DNA of 64,000 nt. Source: Leucosporidium creatinivorum (lineage: Eukaryota > Basidiomycota > Microbotryomycetes > Leucosporidiales > Leucosporidiaceae). The DNA is taken from assembly GCA_001600635.1 (NCBI GenBank), contig BCKL01000022.1, positions 310,001 through 374,000 of the forward strand, in the 5' to 3' direction. The position numbers and the translations under genes were made by a program. The notes beneath the pieces are model-generated. The model ran no database searches, was not told where the DNA came from, and saw nothing but the letters and a program-made list of their open reading frames with translations. Of this stretch, positions 56,980-64,000 are shown in pieces (the first letter of the stretch is position 1; each line of letters opens with the position of its first letter).

Positions 56980-57196
56980 GTGAGAGAACAAGGTGTAGGA
57001 GGGTAGAAGTGGAGATAGAATTAGAGCTCTTTTGTACAGTGTTAAGCACGTGGACACTTGTCATCACTATGGACGTTCTTCAGCTTCTTGTCAAGCGCCG
57101 AGCGCCGAGAGAGCTTCGACCGAGTCGTCCGCAAGCCTTCATCTCTCCTCTTCCCTAGACACTTTATGTCAATGAGCTCTTTCCAGCCAGCTACAA

Positions 57197-58840
57197 CTAC
57201 TCCAGCTTGGGCCCCGACCCCAAGACGTCCTTCAGGTTGAGTTTCCCACTCCCCCTCTTCGCCGGCTTCTGCTGACTCTCATGCGGCTTCCATCCGATCA
57301 TATGCATGATTTGGAAAGTCGCGGGGATGGAACCGTCCTCGTGGCCGTGCAATTCTGGGTGTCCAACTCGGGGTCAGCACACGTCTCGAGTCGCGGAGGG
57401 AAGGGAAGGGGAGAGGAGGACGGACCTTGGTAGATCGAAGCAGCAGCCATCAGCGTATCAGTACTAAGCCTCGGTCGCCTATTGACCACCGCATTCCCCT
57501 CCCCCATCCATTTCAAATCCTCGATCAGTTCAAACATGGAAGGGTAGGTGATTTGGATCTCGTCGACGTCAACGGTGGAGAGGGAGAAACCGGCGCGGTT
57601 GAGGAGGGAGGTGATGGATTGGGAGTCTGCGAGCGAGCGAGCAAGTGAGGGAGGTAGGAGGGGAGCGAGCGAGCGAGTGAGCGAAGGGGGAGGGAGATGA
57701 GGGAAGGAGGGAGAGCGAGGGCAGGCAACAGAGTTAATAGGAGAAATGAGAGAGGGATAGGAGGGAGCGCACTGGTCATTGGAGAGACACGAGGGGAGAT
57801 GCCGCCTTCTCGCTCGACTTCGGCGAGTTGGAGGGCCGTCCTGCGTGGTCATTTCGCGGGTCAGCGGGGCATGAGGAGGGGCTCTAGAGTGAGACCGGAA
57901 CATACCGCAGCTCGTACAGCGTATCACCACCGAACATGGATCCAATGAATACTCCATCTGGTCGTAGTGCTCGTTTGAGCTGGATGAGGGTCCCTGTAGG
58001 TCGAGGAAGGTTGGCTGAGGCCTGCGAGAGAAGAGAGGAGGGCACATACCTGGTAGATCATTGACCCAGTGTAGTGATAAACAGGACATGATGGCGTCGT
58101 GCGAATCCTCGGCGAAGGGGAGGTTCTCTTCGTCGCAGACTATCCGCTCGATGGGGACTGGAGGGAGGTCGTAGGGTCAGCTGGTCGCTCGCACCGGTAG
58201 TTGAGTATCGAGACTCACCTTCAGTCTCGACATCAACATCTCGATACAGCATGGCCCCTGCGAAAGCGAGGTCAAAGGTCAGCTCAGTAGCTCGGAGTTC
58301 CCTCAATCGACTCCGAGCTCACTCGAAGAGTCGGTCATGATGAGGTTCTGGGTAATCTCTGGATCCAGATGCTTGGCGATGAATCCTGGACCGGAACCGA
58401 CGTCGCAGACGGTAGGGAATCGACGCTTGATGTCCTGCGAGGGGGAGTGAGGAGCGGAAGCTCAGCTTGGGAGCTCGGTTAGAGTGTGGTGCAGCAGTCA
58501 GAAACGCTCCGAGCTGATGCAGTAATCCCCTCGGCTTGCTAACCTCCCTACCAGCCTACACGATCCCCAGCAATTGCCCTCTCCCTGGCATCTTTCTCTC
58601 TGAACGAGAACTGTAGCTCACCAACAGCCTGTCGACCATATTAGCCGCTACTTCATCTTTAACATAATCTGTGACCCTGCTCCTCTCCTTATCCGCTGCA
58701 GCACGATTACGCTGCAAGAGCTTGGCTCTCCGGTCGAAGACGACGAAAGGGGAGGCGGGGGAGCCTGCAGAGGCGCCGGGGGCGAAGGAGGGTACAGCGT
58801 ACGCTCGTGAGCCGAAGGGACGAAGGAGGGCGGGTCGCAT
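57197..58840 (-). CDS. NDUFAF5: Complex I assembly factor NDUFAF5-like methyltransferase
   Basis: Mitochondrial SAM-dependent enzyme; the human member hydroxylates an arginine of NDUFS7 during complex I assembly. About 360 residues in eight exons. A presequence ([16 protein letters not shown]) precedes [17 protein letters not shown], which is characteristic of the family. The SAM motif is [14 protein letters not shown]; further elements are [30 protein letters not shown], cited by position ~58070-58140, then [21 protein letters not shown] and [17 protein letters not shown] at the C-terminus, ending [12 protein letters not shown]. Presence implies the organism keeps a conventional complex I. 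It starts only 276 bases from KEX1, divergently. One intron carries a GCGA repeat. Confidence 0.92.
57629..57683 (-). repeat. GCGA tetranucleotide runs inside an intron
   Basis: Two short runs of GCGA/GCGAGT (57629-57642 and 57663-57683) lie at the 3' side of the 146-nt NDUFAF5 intron 57627-57772, so the repeat forms part of the polypyrimidine tract (CTCGCTCG) just before the CAG acceptor. Confidence 0.7.
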
Positions 58841-59115
58841 TAAAAGTGTGATGAGGTACAGACGAGGTGGAAGGGGGGGAAGGACAAGGACAAGGAGCGA
58901 GGTGCGAAGTGCTCTTTAGCCTGTGCTCTTTCGTTTCGCGTCTGTTTGACTCTCGGTACAGCTTGTTAGATACTTTGGTAAGCGCTCTCACTGCTGTCCT
59001 GCTCCCTTACAGCTCACTTACTCAGGCTGTCTTCCAACTCGCGCAGTCGACCCGTCTCTCATCCACACGCCTCTCTCTCTCCTCGTTTCCTCCATCTCAG
59101 TCTCACTCGCCCAGG
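58841..59115. promoter_or_regulatory. Short bidirectional promoter, NDUFAF5 / KEX1
   Basis: Only 275 bases separate the two start codons. Within it, on the plus strand, GTAAGC at ~58979 to TTACAG at ~59012 looks like a short 5'UTR intron of KEX1. Transcription starts for both genes must lie within this gap or overlap. Confidence 0.5.
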
Positions 59116-61790
59116 ATGGTAGCAGGGCCGTTACGAAGTCGGATGGCTCCTCCAGACTTGCCCGACATGGCTCTCTTAGCAAGGCAAGCAAGGCAACTCT
59201 ACCCTCGTCAAGTCGCCACGGGAGACGAAGGTACGTTCGCAGGGCGTCGTTTCGGGATGGGATAGACTACAGATGGATGGAGCTACCATCTCGCCGACGC
59301 TGTAGCTGTACAAAGGCGGCATATCGATAGGCTTCGCAGCGCGTCGTGGAGCCGTGCTTCAACTCGGCTCTTGTGGGGTTCACGACGAGCTGTAGTCGAG
59401 CAGAGCTACCGACTTAACCTTCTCTCATCGCACATGATAGACCTCAGCGCCGCCAAATTCTTCATTCCCACCCTACCCGGCCTGCCCTCCTCCTCCACTC
59501 TCACCATGTACGGCGGTCACCTCCCCTCCGCCCCACCAAAGAACGGCGCCAAAGATACAGCATCCGACGCCCATCTCTACTTCTTCATGCTCCGCTCGAG
59601 GCATATTGCCGATATGGAACGAACGGTCCTTTGGTTCAATGGAGGACCGGGGTGCTCCTCGTTTGATGGGAGTTTGATGGAAGTGGGCCCGTTGAGGTTG
59701 GTACCCGGTGGGAAGGGAGAGTTGAAGGAGGTCGAGGGGGCGTGGAATGAGTATACCAACATGATCTTCAGTGAGTTCAAAAACGGGCTCGAGTTGGGAC
59801 TTCGGCGATCTCGGAGATGACTTGCTGACCTTTCGCTCTCGCTATCACAGTCGACCAACCTGTTGGTACAGGGTACGCCTACATGGCCACCAACAACTAC
59901 GTGCACGAGCTACCCGAAGTTGGTGTTCTCCCCTCCTTCTCCCCCTCCTCTCTCTCGCTAATATCGGCCCTCTCTCTCCCCTCGCAGGCCTCGCAACACG
60001 TAATCGAGTTCCTCCTCCAATTCTACTCCGTCTTCCCCGAATTTACCAAGCACGACACCTGGATCGCCGGCGAGTCCTACGCCGGGCAATACATCCCCTA
60101 CATCGCCGACGCGATCCTCTCCTCGTCTCGCATCCCCACTCGTCTCAAGGGCCTCCTCATAGGAAACGGGTGGATCGACCCGCTGAATCAGTACCCTGCT
60201 TACCTCGAGTTTGCGCTCCAGGCGGGGGTGGTCAAAAGTGGGTCGGAGACGGAGAAGAGGGTCAAGGGGGATGTCGAGAGGTGTTTGGAAAAGCTCGAGG
60301 GGTTGGGAGTCAAGAATGTTAAGATTCATAATGGTGAGTGTGAGAATATCTTGGGGAGCATCACGGATAGTACGGTGCAGAAGTGAGTTTTTGGGTCTCT
60401 CGCTTCGTTCTTCTTTCGCTCGCTCGGTCGACGGAAGCTTGCGGCGAGCTGGCGCTGACCTGACTCTCGACTTGAATGATTGCAGCGTCAACGGCCAGAA
60501 CATGTGCGTCAACAACTACGACGTCCGGCTCACCGACACGCACCCCGCCTGCGGCATGAACTGGCCGCCCGACCTCGCCGACATTCAGCCTTACCTCCAA
60601 GTACGTCCTCTCGCTCCTCTTTTTCTCTCCACGCTCCTCGCTCATCTCTGATAACACCGAACAGCGCTCCGACGTCAAATCCGCCTTCCACGCGACCCGC
60701 AAAGAAGGCGGCTGGACCGAATGCAACGGCCAGGTCGGCGCCAATTTCTGGGTGCAGGAATCGAGGCCGAGCGTGTTCCTGCTCCCAAAACTGTTGGAGA
60801 AGATTCCGATCTTGTTTTTTGCGGGCGATCAGGATTTGATTTGCGTGAGTGGGTCTGCCGGACGAGGAGGGTGGGGAGCGAGGAGAAGGAGAAGAAGAGC
60901 TGACCGCCGAGCTTTGGACGACCGCACAGAACCACGTCGGCATCGAACGGATGATTGAGAACCTCGAATGGAACGGATCGAAGGGGTTTGGCGTTCGTCC
61001 TCCTTCCCCCTTCCCTCTCCCCTCCTTCTGTTTTGCTAACCCTCTCGGCGCTCGCTCGCAGAACACCACCACCCTCGACTGGTCCGTCGCAGGCAAGCCC
61101 GCCGGCACGTGGACCTCCGCTCGAAACCTCACCTACGTCAAGATTGCCGACGCGTCCCATATGGTCCCCTACGACCAACCGCTCGCTTCGCACGATATGC
61201 TGCTCCGCTTCCTCGAGGTGGATCTCCTGGGCGCGGCGGGACCGGCCGCTCAGGTGCCGAGTAGGGTGGGCGATGAGTTGGAGGCGGTGTTGGGGGAGAC
61301 GCATCCTAATGGGACGGCGGTTTCAGGGTTGTCCGGGTCGGGATTGGAGCAGGGGCAGGGAGTCGAGCTCGGCGTCGGCAAGGAGGCTTCAAACGGAGGA
61401 GGAGCGCTCGAGACAATGGTCAACGTCGGCTCGGCACTCGTCATCATCGCTCTGATGGCCCTCGGACTCGCCATCTTCCTCATCCTTCGACGGAGGATGA
61501 ATCGCCGGAAGTCGTCCTCACGGCATAAGCGCCGTGTCAGCACGGGGCGAGGGATGGCGGTGGGGGAGAGCACGGAGGAGGAGGGGGAGGGGGAACATGA
61601 GTTGGAGGTGTTGGTGGATGGGGAGGAGGGGAGGGAGGAGCTGCCGGCGTATCGGGATGGAGGGAGGGAGGAGAAGGGTAAGGGGAGGGAGAGGCCGAGG
61701 GGCAGGGATGAGGAGGAGATCTTTGGGTTGGGGGGGTCGGATGATGAGAGTGACGAAGAGGGAGAGGGGAGGAGACGTAGAGGGCTGTAG
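59116..61790 (+). CDS. KEX1: Pheromone-processing carboxypeptidase KEX1 (S10)
   Basis: Late-Golgi serine carboxypeptidase that trims C-terminal Lys/Arg after Kex2 cleavage. About 700 residues in about nine exons. The catalytic domain has [46 protein letters not shown] (nucleophile Ser), [23 protein letters not shown] (Asp) and [11 protein letters not shown] (His). An acidic/Gly-rich linker, one TM segment ([20 protein letters not shown]) and a charged cytosolic tail of about 100 residues follow, the typical KEX1 layout. The ATG at 59116 ([14 protein letters not shown]) has no clear signal peptide; a hydrophobic stretch in frame upstream (about 58955-59010) overlaps a likely 5'UTR intron, so the true N-terminus is uncertain. 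Intron 1 is long (about 203 nt). Confidence 0.9.
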
Positions 61791-61941
61791 AGTAGTTGGG
61801 CAGTGTTGTAAAGCGGGCATCTTGGAATTACGATGGTGAGGTCGGTCGGCGAGCTCGGGCTGGCTTCTCGGCGTTCGCTCGCAGGCTCTCGCGCTCGAGA
61901 CTCTAGGATAGCTACATGTCCTTCCACTTTCCTCCGCTCTG

Positions 61942-64000
61942 CTAACTACACCCCGCGGCCATCGCATCCCTCAACTCGCCCTTCGAGTCCCCATCCACTC
62001 CGAACGCGATAACTCCTCCCAGTCCCAACGTCTTACAAACCCCCGCCTTCATCTTCGTCGTCTCGGCATTGTCATACACCGTGAACGTCTTATCCGCCTG
62101 CAAGTACATGCTGGCCGTACAGTCATCTTTGACGGCTTTCTCGGCGCCGGCCTTCACAATTTGGAAGTAGGTCACGGCGCCAGCGGACTTGGATGCAATT
62201 TGGAAAACGGGTGAGGTGGCGCCTGCTGCCTTTCCGGTGGAGTCGAAGGAGTCGACCGTCCAACTGTGGCCGTAGAAGGGGGCGCCGTAGAGCCTGGAGT
62301 CGCCGACGAGGGATCAGCAGGAGCAACGCTGGGGTTTAAGTGGAGAGAAGGACGAACAGCTGCTTGGCAGGGATACCGGCGTCGATCCAGCTCTGCATAG
62401 CGGCGCTCACGGCGTACTTGCTTCCCTCGGGGCTGCACTTCGAGTCGATCGGCTGCGAAAGAGGACGGTGGTCAGCGTCAATCTCGCAAAGTGGAGATAC
62501 ACTTGCAAAGTTGGGTCCTGTCGTCGGTCCCGAGTTCCAGGCGTCGTAGCTGGCGAGCGGTGGGAGCAAGTCAGCTCGGCGAAAGCGAGATGGGACGCAG
62601 CCGACCGAAAGCGAGAGCTAGCGAACTCACGTCATGACCGTGAACTTGTTGACCGATTTGGCGAAAGCAGAGAGGTCGGTAGAGGGGGCTTTCGAGGTCG
62701 GATCGAGCCATGGCGCCGAGGAGGTGTCGGTCGTGATCAAGACGCTGTCTCCCACCGCCGTCCTCAGCTCTTGGAAGAAGAGGAGGAAGTTGGGCAGGTC
62801 ATGCTCCAGGTCGAGGTCCTTTGTTGCTCCTGGCGAGCCCGGGTATTCCCTGAGGAAGAGCTCGATTAGCGATGCTCGGCGAGGAGTTTGGCGAAGGAAG
62901 AGTCGTTTTGATGTGGCAGAAGCTCACCAGTCGATATCTACGCCATCCCACTTATCGGCATCAATCGCGTCCTTGATGTTCTTGATGAAGGTGGCCCTTG
63001 TATCGGGTTTGGAGAGCTGTGCGGAGAGGAAGGGCATCGGCGCCGAGGTCGAAATGGAAAAGAAGGAGACGTACCAGACCGCTGAAGAGGTTTGACCCCG
63101 TCCATCCTCCCACGGTGAACAGCGCCTTGACCTTAGCGGCCTTGCATTTCGAGATAAAGTCGGCCTTCTTGTACTGGGTCGTTTCGGCGAAGTCGAGTGT
63201 GCCGCCGTCCTTGGGCACCGCGACGAACCACATGAGCTGGAGAGCAAGTCATTAGGGTCATTTCTGCTTCGTTTGACGTGTTCTGAGCGTTGGAGAGGAG
63301 AGAAGTATGACAAACGTGAGTGTCTGTCGGCGACGAGCGGCGAGGTCAGCTTGATCCACCTCCAAAGAGGCCGAGAGAGCTCACACTTGTCAAAGGGAAT
63401 GTCTGCTAGCGGCAGATCTGTCTGGTAGCTGTTGCAGTGTTGAGGAGCAGGTCAGCTCTACCCAAACGGCGATCTCGGCGACGGTTTCGAAGCCCGAACT
63501 CACGTCTGCCAAAAGCCTGCGATCCACGCATCGCCTGTATCTCCTCCCTTAGGAGCTCCAGACCCTGTGTTGGCTGGTGCTGAGGTTGTAGTCGAGCCGT
63601 TTGCCGCTCCTGCACCGGCGGCGGGACTTCCACTGCCGCTCGGCGCTGCTGTCCCGCCGCCCGTGGCGCCTGTAGCGCCGGTAGCTGCTCCTCCTGTAGT
63701 TCCTCCTCCACCTTTTGCCCCTCCTGCTCCTCCTGCTTCTCCTGCTGCTCCAGTCCCTCCAGCTGCTCCCCCTCCACTGCCTCCCAAGCTCGGCGATGTT
63801 GAGCTCGGCGAATCTTCTGAGCCTGGACCCATGAGGAAGTACCAAGCTCCACCTAGTAGAGCAGCGACTACGAGACCTATTGCGAGGTACATCGCCCAGC
63901 CAGGGAGTCCTCCGTCTTCGTGCTGTCGCTTCGAATGCTTTTTGCCGTGGTGATGGCCCTGCGAACAGCGAAGGATCAACTTGACGGTCTCTGTCTACGT
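61942..64000 (-). CDS. GH18 chitinase, membrane-anchored (5' end outside window)
   Basis: Endo-acting glycoside hydrolase family 18. The window holds all but the first exon(s); the first visible exon starts at ~63958 after a TTCGCAG acceptor. A short basic His/Lys-rich head (GHHHGKKHSKRQ) is followed by one TM (WAMYLAIGLVVAALLGGAWYFL) and a Gly/Ala/Thr-rich linker, giving a type II membrane protein with an outside enzyme. The catalytic domain has DAWIAGFWQT, LMWFVAVPK, KVKALFTVGGWTGS, DGVDIDW-EYPG (DxxDxDxE, with the acid Glu at the splice junction), YDAWNSGPTTGPN, LYGAPFYGHSW and GLGGVIAFGVDGDSKGE. It ends AAGCS. It probably acts at the cell wall or septum. No chitin-binding module is seen. 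Confidence 0.9.

Noticed and set aside
1-64000. LTR elements, rRNA, CRISPR arrays, mating-type or secondary-metabolite clusters
   Set aside because: No reverse transcriptase, integrase, homeodomain, pheromone receptor, PKS/NRPS or direct-repeat array was recognised on either strand.

Overview
The window looks like nuclear DNA of a GC-rich basidiomycete, most likely a yeast-like Pucciniomycotina (Microbotryomycetes-type) species. The reasons are: dense protein-coding genes on both strands; many short introns (about 50-120 nt) with GTGAGT/GTAAGT/GTGCGC donors, a branch point reading (G)CTGAC, CTCAC or CTAAC, and a CAG acceptor; and protein families typical of that group (cry-DASH, RTA1, KEX1, GH18, large 5-phosphatase). 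The taxon is inferred from style, not from a marker gene. No tRNA, rRNA, CRISPR, LTR element or complete transposon was found. Two single N bases (10450 and 34291) show the assembly has some low-quality positions.

Layout. 0.6-1.1 kb: a small cytochrome c oxidase subunit (COX7 type). 1.6-5.1 kb and 18.0-21.7 kb: two copies, in inverted orientation, of a divergent pair of F-box genes (A and B) around a shared ~1.1 kb intergenic region. The left pair carries reading-frame breaks in both genes; the right pair is open. A third F-box gene lies at 25-26 kb. Between the arms are a long coiled-coil protein, a four-TM membrane protein, three tandem GNAT acetyltransferases and a DASH cryptochrome. 22-24.4 kb: an MFS exporter of the 14-TM vacuolar amino-acid/drug type.

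26.6-64 kb is mostly conserved housekeeping genes: SEC31 (COPII coat), a CCDC43-like protein, an inositol-polyphosphate 5-phosphatase, an orphan seven-TM protein, lipin/PAH1, an ER thioredoxin-like protein without a CXXC, two disordered fungal proteins, the mitochondrial ATPase AFG1, an RTA1 family membrane protein, the complex I assembly methyltransferase NDUFAF5, the Golgi carboxypeptidase KEX1, and a membrane-anchored GH18 chitinase that runs off the right edge. Secretory and lipid functions (SEC31, PAH1, 5-phosphatase, KEX1) lie near each other, but nothing suggests co-regulation beyond shared divergent promoters.

Most unusual: the F-box inverted duplication. Its intergenic promoter arms, including both 5'UTR introns, look far more alike (about 85-95% by eye) than the proteins they drive (roughly half identical). 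Also notable are a 7-nt micro-exon in the MFS gene and two introns with GC donors, each supported by phase and conserved protein motifs across the junction.
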